This document shows, one piece after another, positions 1 to 7,559 of a DNA stretch of 30,454 nt (positions are counted from its first letter, which is position 1; every line of letters begins with the position of its first letter). The DNA is from JACQQW01 sp964520655. GTDB lineage: Bacteria; Omnitrophota; Gorgyraeia; Zapsychrales; Fredricksoniimonadaceae. The stretch spans positions 1-30,454 of the forward strand of contig CAZFNI010000023.1 in the NCBI GenBank assembly GCA_964520655.1, written 5' to 3'. The notes beneath the pieces were generated by a model. It was not told where the DNA came from. It saw only the letters and a program-made list of their open reading frames with translations, and ran no database searches. The position numbers and the translations under genes are program-made.

Positions 1-42
1 TTTTATAAGGAGGAAGGGACTATGATCGTTAAAGAAAAATAA
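1..42 (+). CDS. lysC: Aspartokinase catalytic part, 3' end only
   Basis: The first frame reads FYKEEGTMIVKEK and then stops at TAA 40-42. In aspartokinases (ATP + L-aspartate to aspartyl phosphate, first step to lysine, threonine and methionine) a Gly-Thr-x-Ile segment lies just before the first ACT domain, and the next gene continues in the same frame with ACT-domain sequence. I therefore read this as the last residues of the kinase domain, with most of the gene outside the window. The unusual point is that it stops before the ACT domains. Only 13 residues are visible, so the identity rests on the downstream gene. Confidence 0.6.
   Translation, partial: FYKEEGTMIVKEK
7..13 (+). promoter_or_regulatory. 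Shine-Dalgarno inside the lysC kinase end
   Basis: AAGGAGG is a full-consensus ribosome-binding sequence within the last kinase codons. An ATG at 22 sits at ideal distance (8 bases) but opens only a six-residue frame (MIVKEK) ending at 40-42. The next in-frame ATG is at 46, four bases beyond that stop. Ribosomes loaded here could terminate at 42 and restart at 46, producing the separate ACT-domain chain. Restart is inference; the sequence elements are seen directly. Confidence 0.55.
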
Positions 43-45
43 AAA

Positions 46-525
46 ATGGAAGAGATAGCCGTTCGCGGTGTTACCTGTAATAAGAATGAAGCCAAGATCA
101 CGATTTGTTCAGTGCCGGATAAGCCGGGCATTGCCGCCAAGATATTTGAACAGATTTCCAAGGACGGCATCAATGTCGATACGATCGTGCAGAATGTGCC
201 GCACGATAAGTTGTCTGATATTTCTTTTACCGTTCCCAAGGCGGACCTGAATAAGGCCATCAAAGCGACGAAAGCTATTGGAGAAAAGATCGGCGCTGGG
301 GAGATCTTAGAAGACCGCAATGTTGCCCGTGTTTCCCTGGTTGGTTCAGGGATGCGTTCGCACAGCGGGATCGCGGCAAAAATGTTCAAGACATTGGCAG
401 ATAATGCCATAAACATTGAAATGATCTCAACTTCTGAGATCAGTGTTTCCTGTATCATTCAACAGGACCTGGCGGATAAAGCGGTTAAATCATTGCACAA
501 GGCCTTTAAACTAGAGCAAATATAA
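46..525 (+). CDS. lysC: Aspartokinase regulatory (beta-type) subunit, tandem ACT domains
   Basis: This 159-residue protein is two ACT domains, roughly residues 15-88 and 89-159. Typical signatures are KNEAKIT near the start, DKPGIAAKIF, and SGIAAKMFKTLADNAINIEM in the second domain. ACT domains of aspartokinase bind lysine or threonine and set feedback inhibition. In Bacillus- and Corynebacterium-type enzymes a beta chain of about this size is made from an in-frame internal start of lysC; here a TAA at 40-42 makes it a separate reading frame. It has no kinase residues, so it cannot be a full enzyme. Its start at 46 is the only ATG before the conserved region. cimA follows after one base, placing it in an amino-acid biosynthesis operon. 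Confidence 0.85.
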   Translation: MEEIAVRGVTCNKNEAKITICSVPDKPGIAAKIFEQISKDGINVDTIVQNVPHDKLSDISFTVPKADLNKAIKATKAIGEKIGAGEILEDRNVARVSLVGSGMRSHSGIAAKMFKTLADNAINIEMISTSEISVSCIIQQDLADKAVKSLHKAFKLEQI

Positions 526-526
526 T

Positions 527-2092
527 ATGTTCAAGATCATTATCTACGATACAACGCTGCGAGATGGTTCCCAGACCGAAGGTGTTTCATATACGGTAGC
601 TGATAAAGTCAAGATCACAGAGAAGCTTGATGAATTAGGTATCCACTATATCGAAGGCGGCTGGCCTGGTTCAAATCCAAAGGATAAAGAATTCTTTGAG
701 TTGATGAAAACACGTAAGCTTGCGAACAGCAAGTTGGCTTCTTTTGGTTCAACCCGACGGGCCAATATCAAGGCGGCAGAAGATAATAATCTTAAAGAAC
801 TCATCGCCTCGGCAACACCGACAGTGACCATATTCGGCAAGAGCTGGGACCTGCATGTGACCGATGTCATCAAGACCACGCTCGATGAGAATTTACGGAT
901 GATCGAGGATTCTGTTGCTTTCTTAAAATCCCATAAACGCGAAGTGTTCTACGATGCGGAGCATTTCTTTGATGGGTACAAAAATAATCCCGGGTACGCC
1001 ATAAAAACAATACTGGCAGCGCAAAAAGCCAAGGCTGATGCGATCGTTTTATGTGATACCAATGGCGGGACTTTGCCTGAAGAGATCACCAGGATCGTTA
1101 AAGAAGTGAAAAAAAAGATCAAAGTGCAGTTAGGTATTCATACACATAATGACCAGGACCTTGCGGTGGCTAACTCTCTGGCCGCGATCAATGCCGGATG
1201 TGTCCAGGTCCAGGGAACATTCAATGGGTTGGGCGAACGCTGCGGCAATGCTGATCTGTGTACGATCATGGCCATCTTGCATGCCAAGATGAAGTCTAAA
1301 AGCATCCCTGATAATAAGATCAAATTGTTAATGGATGCTGCGTATTACATCAGTGAAGTCAGCAATTACACATTAAATAATAACCATGCGTTTATTGGTC
1401 ATTCCGCGTTTGCCCATAAAGGCGGCGTTCATATTGATGCGATGCTAAAGAACCCAAAAGCCTATGAACACATCAATCCAGAGATCGTCGGTAATCACCG
1501 CCGGTTGTTGACCTCAGAATTGGCTGGGAAAATGCCGATCGTCTTGAAAGCCCAGAAAATGAATATTGAACTGGATAAGAATTCACCGGAAGCCAAGGCG
1601 ATCATGAAAGAGCTTCAGGAAAAGGAATATCAGGGTTATCAGTTTGAAGGCGCGGACGCCTCATTTGAATTATTCATGAAACGCCGGTTGAAGCTGTATA
1701 AGCCATTTTTCCAATTGGATAGTTTTAAGGTGATGACAGAGAAGACTGCGGATAATAAAGTTCTAGCGCATGCGTCCATTCGCCTTAAGGTCAGCGGTTC
1801 TGATGAAATGGCCAATGTTGAAGGGCATGGTCCGATCGAAGTGTTGGATAAGGGGCTGCGAACAGCCTTAAAGAAATTCTATCCGCGTATTGAACAGATG
1901 CATTTGTCTGATTATAAGGTGCGTGTTTTAGATACCAATCAGGGGACAAGTGCCCGTGTTCGAGTTTTGATCGAATCCCAAGACGAGCATGATTCCTGGA
2001 CGACCGTTGGTGTTCACGAGAACGTGATCGAAGCCAGCTGGGAAGCCTTGGTCGATGCTATAGAATATAAACTGCTGAAAAGCCAAAAGTAA
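527..2092 (+). CDS. cimA: (R)-citramalate synthase
   Basis: This 521-residue enzyme of the HMGL-like/isopropylmalate synthase superfamily condenses pyruvate and acetyl-CoA to (R)-citramalate, giving 2-oxobutanoate for isoleucine without threonine deaminase. The TIM barrel begins with DTTLRDGSQ (8-16), and the metal-binding HTHND is at 205-209. IHYIEGGWPGSNPKD (39-53) and FYDAEHFFDGYK (141-152) distinguish the CimA group from LeuA and homocitrate synthase in my reading. The C-terminal 130 or so residues form the LeuA-type dimerisation/regulatory domain. Length is normal. It starts one base after the ACT-domain gene and its TAA shares a base with the valS ATG. Substrate choice versus isopropylmalate synthase is inferred from family resemblance. 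Confidence 0.9.
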   Translation: MFKIIIYDTTLRDGSQTEGVSYTVADKVKITEKLDELGIHYIEGGWPGSNPKDKEFFELMKTRKLANSKLASFGSTRRANIKAAEDNNLKELIASATPTVTIFGKSWDLHVTDVIKTTLDENLRMIEDSVAFLKSHKREVFYDAEHFFDGYKNNPGYAIKTILAAQKAKADAIVLCDTNGGTLPEEITRIVKEVKKKIKVQLGIHTHNDQDLAVANSLAAINAGCVQVQGTFNGLGERCGNADLCTIMAILHAKMKSKSIPDNKIKLLMDAAYYISEVSNYTLNNNHAFIGHSAFAHKGGVHIDAMLKNPKAYEHINPEIVGNHRRLLTSELAGKMPIVLKAQKMNIELDKNSPEAKAIMKELQEKEYQGYQFEGADASFELFMKRRLKLYKPFFQLDSFKVMTEKTADNKVLAHASIRLKVSGSDEMANVEGHGPIEVLDKGLRTALKKFYPRIEQMHLSDYKVRVLDTNQGTSARVRVLIESQDEHDSWTTVGVHENVIEASWEALVDAIEYKLLKSQK

Positions 2093-4722
2093 TGTCTGAA
2101 TTATCTTCCCGATATAATTTTGCTGAAACGGAAGGCAAGTGGCTGAAATTCTGGAAAGACCAGAATACGTTCCATGCCGAGCCTGATGCTTCTAAAAAGC
2201 CGTTTACGGTCGTTATCCCGCCGCCAAACGTGACGGGTATCCTGCACATGGGGCATGCGTTGAATAATACCTTGCAGGATATCTTGATCCGATATAAGCG
2301 CATGAATGGTTACAAAGCGCTGTGGATGCCGGGTACGGACCATGCGGGGATCGCGACCCAGAATGTTGTCGAGAAACAATTAGCGAAAGAAGGCAAACGG
2401 CGCGATGATCTGGGGCGTGAAGAATTCATCAAACGTTTGTGGCAATGGAAGAAAGAGTACGGCGATACGATCATCCACCAGTTGGAAAAACTGGGGTCTT
2501 CCTGTGACTGGCCGCGGACGCGCTTTACCATGGATGATGCCTACAGCGACGCTGTTAAAGAGGTTTTTATCCGGCTATATGAAAAAGACCTGATCTATCA
2601 GGGAAAATATATCATCAATTGGTGTCCCCGCTGTCAGACAGCCCTGTCAGATGAAGAAGCGGAGCATCAGGAAAAGAATGGTAAGCTTTATCATATCCGT
2701 TATCCATTTAAGAATGATCCTTCCAAAGAGATCATTGTGGCCACAACCCGTCCGGAAACAATGCTTGGTGACACGGCTGTTGCGGTTAATCCGAAAGATG
2801 AGCGTTATACGGCATTCATCGGGCAAACCCTTGTCCTGCCGATCGTCAATCGGGAGATCAAGATCATCGCGGATGATTATGTGGCTTCTGAATTCGGCAG
2901 CGGCGCGGTTAAGGTCACTCCTGCCCACGACCCCAATGATTTTGCGATGGGGCAGCGGCATCAGCTCGATTTTATCAATATCATGCATCCTGATGGCCGG
3001 TTGAATGAAAAGGCCGGTATTTATAATAATCTGGATCGTTTTGACGCCAGGAAGAAACTGATCGCCCAGCTTGAGGTAGAGGGTTATTTAGTCAAGATCG
3101 AGGATCATAAGCACAGCGTCGGTCATTGTTACCGCTGCGACACGGTCGTTGAGCCATATCTTTCCAAACAATGGTTTGTGAGAATGACACCTTTGGCCAA
3201 ACCGGCATTACGAGCCGTTCAAGAGGGAAAGATAATCATCCGTCCTGTTCGTTTTGAGAAATTTTATACCAACTGGATGGAGGGCATCAGGGATTGGTGT
3301 ATCTCCCGGCAGATCTGGTGGGGGCATCGGATCCCTGTTTGGTATGATGATCAAGGCAATGTTTTTGTCGCCAGGAGTCAGGAAGAAGCCAAAGAACAGG
3401 CATTCAAGAAACACGGCAAGCATGTCACTCTAAAGCAGGATGACGATGTGCTGGATACCTGGTTCTCATCCTGGTTATGGCCTTTTGCGACCCTGGGCTG
3501 GCCGAAAACCAATGATGATCTGAAATATTTTTACCCGACCAATACGCTGTTTACGGCATCAGAGATCATTTTCTTCTGGGTTGCACGCATGATCATGGCG
3601 GGGTATGAATTTATGGGAGAGGCACCCTTTACGCAAGTTTATATCCATGGAACCGTGCGTGATGCCAAAGGTCGTAAAATGTCAAAATCCTTAGGCAATG
3701 CGCTTGATCCTCTGGAGATTATTCAGGAGTACGGTGCTGACGCTCTGCGGTTTAGTTTGATATATAATTCAGGGCAAGATATTTATATTTCTAAAGAAAA
3801 GTTCGAGATCGGCAGGAATTTTGCCAACAAAATCTGGAATGCGTCACGTTTGGTCTTTAGCAATACCGGATCGGCGCTGGGATCCCGCGCTTATGAGAAT
3901 ATCTGTATGGAGGACCTGGATCTGCCGTCGCGTTGGATCATTGCGCGTCTGGATCTGACCATCAAGCGCGTTGCTGAATGCATTGAAACATTCCGGTATT
4001 CTGACGCGGAGGTGGCGGCCCAGGATTTCTTCTGGGGGGATTACTGCGACTGGTATTTGGAGTTGATCAAATCAAAATTTGATAATCCTGGTATCTCAGC
4101 CTGTTCTTTGTATGTCCTTAAAGAATCCTTGAAGCTGTTGCATCCTTTTATCCCGTTTGTGACGGAAGAATTATATGGTTATTTTAAAACATCTGATGCT
4201 TGTCTGTCTGTGGCGGCATGGCCTAAGGTTTCAGAGTCTGTTATAGATAAGAAGGCGTTTGACCAGATGCAGGGGATCATTGATATTATCCGATCGATCC
4301 GTTCCATCCGCATGCAGTGGAATATAAAGCCTCTGCAAAATTTAAATGCCTTGATCATCCCGGCTGATCATGAGCTTTTGGTGAAACAGAATGCCGACGA
4401 TATCAAGCGTTTAGGGAAGCTGGAAGATCTGGTCATTGATGCATCGGCTAAACCACCTAAGGATGCGGCATCGGCGATAGCAGGTGCATATAAGATCTTT
4501 GTTCCTCTTTCGGGTATTGTTGATCTGGATGCGGAAAAGCGTCGATTAGGTCTGGAGCTGAAAAATAAAGAACAGGCCATTGCCTCCTTGTCCGGCCGTT
4601 TGAATAATGCCGGTTTTGTATCCAAAGCACCCTCTGAAGTCATTGAAAAAGAGAAAGAACGTTTGTCCGATCTAAGCAAAGAAGCCGCGGAACTAAAACT
4701 GGTTTTGGCGAACATTTCTTAA
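2092..4722 (+). CDS. valS: Valyl-tRNA synthetase
   Basis: This 876-residue class-I aminoacyl-tRNA synthetase charges tRNA-Val in the cytoplasm. The HIGH motif appears as HMGH (52-55) after PPPNVTGILHMG, and the KMSKS loop is intact at 529-533. The region between carries the editing (CP1) domain with TTRPETMLGDTAV, and cysteine pairs (CPRC, CYRC) probably bind zinc. TASEIIFFWVARMIM, just ahead of KMSKS, is ValS-typical. The last 60-70 residues are the charged coiled-coil arm found in bacterial ValRS, ending in LVLANIS. Length is normal and nothing is missing. The ATG overlaps the cimA stop by one base and nadC starts directly after its own stop, so translation is probably coupled. Confidence 0.97.
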   Translation: MSELSSRYNFAETEGKWLKFWKDQNTFHAEPDASKKPFTVVIPPPNVTGILHMGHALNNTLQDILIRYKRMNGYKALWMPGTDHAGIATQNVVEKQLAKEGKRRDDLGREEFIKRLWQWKKEYGDTIIHQLEKLGSSCDWPRTRFTMDDAYSDAVKEVFIRLYEKDLIYQGKYIINWCPRCQTALSDEEAEHQEKNGKLYHIRYPFKNDPSKEIIVATTRPETMLGDTAVAVNPKDERYTAFIGQTLVLPIVNREIKIIADDYVASEFGSGAVKVTPAHDPNDFAMGQRHQLDFINIMHPDGRLNEKAGIYNNLDRFDARKKLIAQLEVEGYLVKIEDHKHSVGHCYRCDTVVEPYLSKQWFVRMTPLAKPALRAVQEGKIIIRPVRFEKFYTNWMEGIRDWCISRQIWWGHRIPVWYDDQGNVFVARSQEEAKEQAFKKHGKHVTLKQDDDVLDTWFSSWLWPFATLGWPKTNDDLKYFYPTNTLFTASEIIFFWVARMIMAGYEFMGEAPFTQVYIHGTVRDAKGRKMSKSLGNALDPLEIIQEYGADALRFSLIYNSGQDIYISKEKFEIGRNFANKIWNASRLVFSNTGSALGSRAYENICMEDLDLPSRWIIARLDLTIKRVAECIETFRYSDAEVAAQDFFWGDYCDWYLELIKSKFDNPGISACSLYVLKESLKLLHPFIPFVTEELYGYFKTSDACLSVAAWPKVSESVIDKKAFDQMQGIIDIIRSIRSIRMQWNIKPLQNLNALIIPADHELLVKQNADDIKRLGKLEDLVIDASAKPPKDAASAIAGAYKIFVPLSGIVDLDAEKRRLGLELKNKEQAIASLSGRLNNAGFVSKAPSEVIEKEKERLSDLSKEAAELKLVLANIS

Positions 4723-5559
4723 ATGAAAACAGCGACGATCAATAAAATTGTGTCTTTGGCTCTCGCTGAAGATATCGGGACCGGCGATATTTCAACCAAT
4801 GCGTTGATCCCCAAAGAGCAAACCTGTTCTGCACATCTCGTGTTTAAGTCCAATGGCGTCTTGTGCGGGATCGATTTTGCCAGATCCGCTTTCAAGAAGC
4901 TTGATCCAAAGATCCAGTTTAGAGCGCTTCATAAAGACGGTGACCGTCTCAAAGCGCGGACAGTCATTGCTGAGGTTCAAGGGAAGACGCGGGCCTTATT
5001 GACTGCCGAGCGTGTGGCGATCAATTTTCTTACCTATTTAAGTGGTATTGCGACCAATACTGATCTTTATGTGCAGGCTGTGAAGCCTCATCCTGCCGCT
5101 ATCATGGACACCCGTAAAACAACGCCGTTGCTGCGAGAATTAGAGCGTTACGGTGTCAGGACGGGAGGTGGCGTCAACCACCGTTTTAATCTGGCCTCTA
5201 TGGTCATGATCAAGGACAATCATTACGTGTTTGATAAGAATCCTGTCCATTTGGTTGATGTCGTTAAACAAAAGACCAAAAAAAAGATCGTTTTAGAGGT
5301 GGATGATCTAGAGCAGTTGCGTTTGGCATTAGGCTCTAAAGCGGATATACTTCTTCTGGACAATATGACACCGAAGCAAACGGCTAAAGCTGTAGCGTTA
5401 CGGGATGCTATAAATCCCTCGATGAAGCTTGAGTCATCAGGCGGCATCAATCTGAATACCATTAGGGATTACGCGGCCTGCGGGGTGGATCGTATTTCTG
5501 TTGGGGGTCTGACGCAACAGCGTTTGCCGATCGATATTTCTTTGGATTTTATTTTATGA
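4723..5559 (+). CDS. nadC: Nicotinate-nucleotide pyrophosphorylase (quinolinate phosphoribosyltransferase)
   Basis: This 278-residue enzyme makes nicotinate mononucleotide from quinolinate and PRPP, releasing CO2, in de novo NAD synthesis. Family signatures run in order: LAEDIGTGDIST near the N terminus, DTRKTTPLLRELERYGV around residues 128-144 with the substrate-binding basic residues, GGGVNHRFNL, MIKDNHY, LLDNMTP, ESSGGINLNTI and GVDRISVGGLT (phosphate-binding end of the barrel). Length matches the family. It abuts valS with no gap and its last four bases (ATGA) form the start of the next gene. No nadA or nadB is in view, so quinolinate must come from elsewhere. Confidence 0.95.
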   Translation: MKTATINKIVSLALAEDIGTGDISTNALIPKEQTCSAHLVFKSNGVLCGIDFARSAFKKLDPKIQFRALHKDGDRLKARTVIAEVQGKTRALLTAERVAINFLTYLSGIATNTDLYVQAVKPHPAAIMDTRKTTPLLRELERYGVRTGGGVNHRFNLASMVMIKDNHYVFDKNPVHLVDVVKQKTKKKIVLEVDDLEQLRLALGSKADILLLDNMTPKQTAKAVALRDAINPSMKLESSGGINLNTIRDYAACGVDRISVGGLTQQRLPIDISLDFIL

Positions 5560-6233
5560 AACGGTTGATCACATATTTATGTTGTTTGAGCCTTTTTTGG
5601 AGCAGTGCCCTATTGGCTCAAAATAATCCAGTTGAGGGTTCGGATCTGGGTAAGGAAGCTGTTTTTGATGATCTGACGCTGATCAACGGCTACACGGATA
5701 AATACGCCACTGAATCCAAGAACACATTGATCGCCATGATCGATGATGATTCCCTGGGGGCATACCGCATAACGGCTGCTGTGCGGGTTTTCAAGCAAAA
5801 ATACGGGGCGGACATCTTTAAGGATGAAAAGCCGACGATCATTAAAAGTCTTTTGCGCAGGCTCAACCGCACAGATTCACCGTTCGTTCAGGTGGAGATC
5901 ATGCATACTTTGGTCGTTCTAGACAGGTATCAATATTTTGAATCGATGGTGCCAACATTGATCCAGAAATTGGATCATTATAATCGTGTTGTCAGCGCTT
6001 TGTCTTATGAAAACCTTGAGGATATCACCAAGTCGAGTACCCGCCCCAGGGAGGCCAGGGTTGTCTTTAATTCGCTGCGTAAAATATTCTTTTTGTCAAA
6101 AAAACGGCTGGCTAACGTAACGACACCGGAGGCGCGTTTAAAACGCAAACTCACGCTGCTGCGCTGGTCGATCAAAGTCCTGGGAACACAGCTGTTAAAA
6201 AGTCTTCCGCCTGAAGTGATTAATTTGTTATAA
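5556..6233 (+). CDS. Exported helical-repeat protein of unknown function
   Basis: This 225-residue protein starts with a clear signal peptide (MKRLITYLCC..., hydrophobic to about residue 20, likely cut after ALLA), so it should be in the periplasm. The rest is almost entirely predicted helix with a rhythm of short amphipathic helices (for example SLLRRLNRTDSPFVQVEIMH and FESMVPTLIQKLDHYNRVV), like HEAT or armadillo repeats used for protein binding. I see no catalytic motif. The start overlaps nadC by ATGA, so it is translationally coupled, but a functional link to NAD synthesis is not implied. The C terminus is rich in Lys, Arg and Leu. Confidence 0.7.
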   Translation: MKRLITYLCCLSLFWSSALLAQNNPVEGSDLGKEAVFDDLTLINGYTDKYATESKNTLIAMIDDDSLGAYRITAAVRVFKQKYGADIFKDEKPTIIKSLLRRLNRTDSPFVQVEIMHTLVVLDRYQYFESMVPTLIQKLDHYNRVVSALSYENLEDITKSSTRPREARVVFNSLRKIFFLSKKRLANVTTPEARLKRKLTLLRWSIKVLGTQLLKSLPPEVINLL

Positions 6234-6240
6234 TGCGCCC

Positions 6241-7092
6241 ATGCTCCTGAATAAATTTCAACTGCATTTGCCTTCAACGCCTCTTGAAGCGGCGAAGCTT
6301 TATAAAGAGCTGGACGACGTGAAAGTCCTGGCAGGGGGCACATTCCTTCTTAACAGCTTGAAATTATTGAAGACCAAAGGCACGCGGACCCCTAAGCATG
6401 TGTTGGCCTTGACCCATATCAAAGGGCTAAAAGGTGTTTCAATGGAGAGCGGCCATTTGACGATCAAGGCCATGACGACTGTCAGTGAGCTCTTCGAGAG
6501 TCCGCTTCTTAAGGATAATTTATCGATCTTAAGGGAAGTCTGCCGCAATATCTCAACGAATCCTATCCGTAATATGGCAACGATCGGCGGCAATCTGACC
6601 TGCCGGTATACATGGACTGAGATGGGGGCGGTCATGGTGGCCCTGGACGCTGTCATGCATTTTTTGTCGGCACAAGGTCAAGTTTCGTCATGTACGGCCG
6701 AAGAGTTTTTCAAGAATGGGGCGCGTTGTGATGCATTATTTACACATGTGACATTGCCTCATGATCCGCGTATCAGGGTGGCGTATCGCCGGGTCAAGAA
6801 AACCCTGCACGTGGACGTCCCGCTGCTTGCGGTTTGTGTAAGCGCTGAATACACGAACGAACGTTTTTCCAGGACCCGTGTGGGCATCAATAACGCGACG
6901 GCATTTGCCCAAAGAGATCGTGTACTGGAAGAATATTTGAACTCTGCCAATGCTGACGAGGGCTTAGCTGCTTCTGCTATGGAACATCTTCAAAACGACA
7001 TTTATGATCAGCGTAGTTCGGAATATAAGCAGCACATGTTCCGTGTTTCATTAAAACAGGCGATCGCTTTGATCCAGCAAGGAGCATCATGA
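6241..7092 (+). CDS. Molybdenum hydroxylase, FAD-binding subunit (XdhB/CoxM type)
   Basis: This 283-residue protein is the middle electron-transfer subunit of a xanthine-dehydrogenase-family molybdenum hydroxylase. FAD-contact motifs are VLAGGTFLLN near residue 30 (family AGGTxLL) and NPIRNMATIGGNLT near residue 115 (family RNxATIGGN). The C-terminal third is the CO-dehydrogenase flavoprotein C-terminal domain. Length is typical. The last four bases overlap the start of the 2Fe-2S subunit (ATGA), and the Mo subunit follows, so the trio is a single translational unit. It starts seven bases after the preceding gene. The substrate of the enzyme cannot be told from this subunit. Confidence 0.9.
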   Translation: MLLNKFQLHLPSTPLEAAKLYKELDDVKVLAGGTFLLNSLKLLKTKGTRTPKHVLALTHIKGLKGVSMESGHLTIKAMTTVSELFESPLLKDNLSILREVCRNISTNPIRNMATIGGNLTCRYTWTEMGAVMVALDAVMHFLSAQGQVSSCTAEEFFKNGARCDALFTHVTLPHDPRIRVAYRRVKKTLHVDVPLLAVCVSAEYTNERFSRTRVGINNATAFAQRDRVLEEYLNSANADEGLAASAMEHLQNDIYDQRSSEYKQHMFRVSLKQAIALIQQGAS

Positions 7093-7559
7093 ATATTACC
7101 CTGAAGATCAATGGTCAGAATATTCCACTAGAGCTTGAGGGGCATGAGACGCTATTGGAAGTCTTGAGAGATAAGCTCGGCTTAACCGGCACCAAAACAG
7201 CTTGCCAGGAAAGTGAATGCGGAACGTGCACATGCATTGTTAACGGTGATGCGGTCCTGTCATGCATTACATTAGCGGCGACGCTTGAAGGAAAAGAGAT
7301 CACAACGATCGAGGGGCTTGCAACAAATGATGTCTTAACACCAGTGCAGCAGGCTTTTGTCGATCATGGTTCATCGCAATGCGGTTTCTGTATCCCGGGA
7401 ATGATCATGTCCTCAACTGCATTACTTCATAAAAATCCGCATCCTACTCAAAAAGATATTGAATATGGGTTAGATGGCAATATTTGCCGTTGTGCGGGAT
7501 ATCCGAAGATCTTTGAAGCTGTGAAGGCGGCAGGCAAAAAGATGGCAGGGGATCAATAA
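7089..7559 (+). CDS. Molybdenum hydroxylase, [2Fe-2S] subunit (XdhC/CoxS type)
   Basis: This 156-residue protein carries the two [2Fe-2S] clusters that pass electrons from the Mo centre to FAD. The plant-ferredoxin-type cluster is ligated by C39, C44, C47 and C59 (spacing 4, 2, 11). The second, all-helical domain has C98, C101, C133 and C135 in QCGFC and NICRCAGY. All eight ligands are present at canonical spacing and the length is standard. The gene overlaps the FAD subunit by four bases, and its TAA shares a base with the ATG of the Mo subunit. Confidence 0.95.
   Translation: MNITLKINGQNIPLELEGHETLLEVLRDKLGLTGTKTACQESECGTCTCIVNGDAVLSCITLAATLEGKEITTIEGLATNDVLTPVQQAFVDHGSSQCGFCIPGMIMSSTALLHKNPHPTQKDIEYGLDGNICRCAGYPKIFEAVKAAGKKMAGDQ

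Noticed and set aside
3..458. A 151-codon - strand open frame over the ACT-domain gene
   Set aside because: The opposite strand encodes clear ACT domains; this is an antisense shadow.
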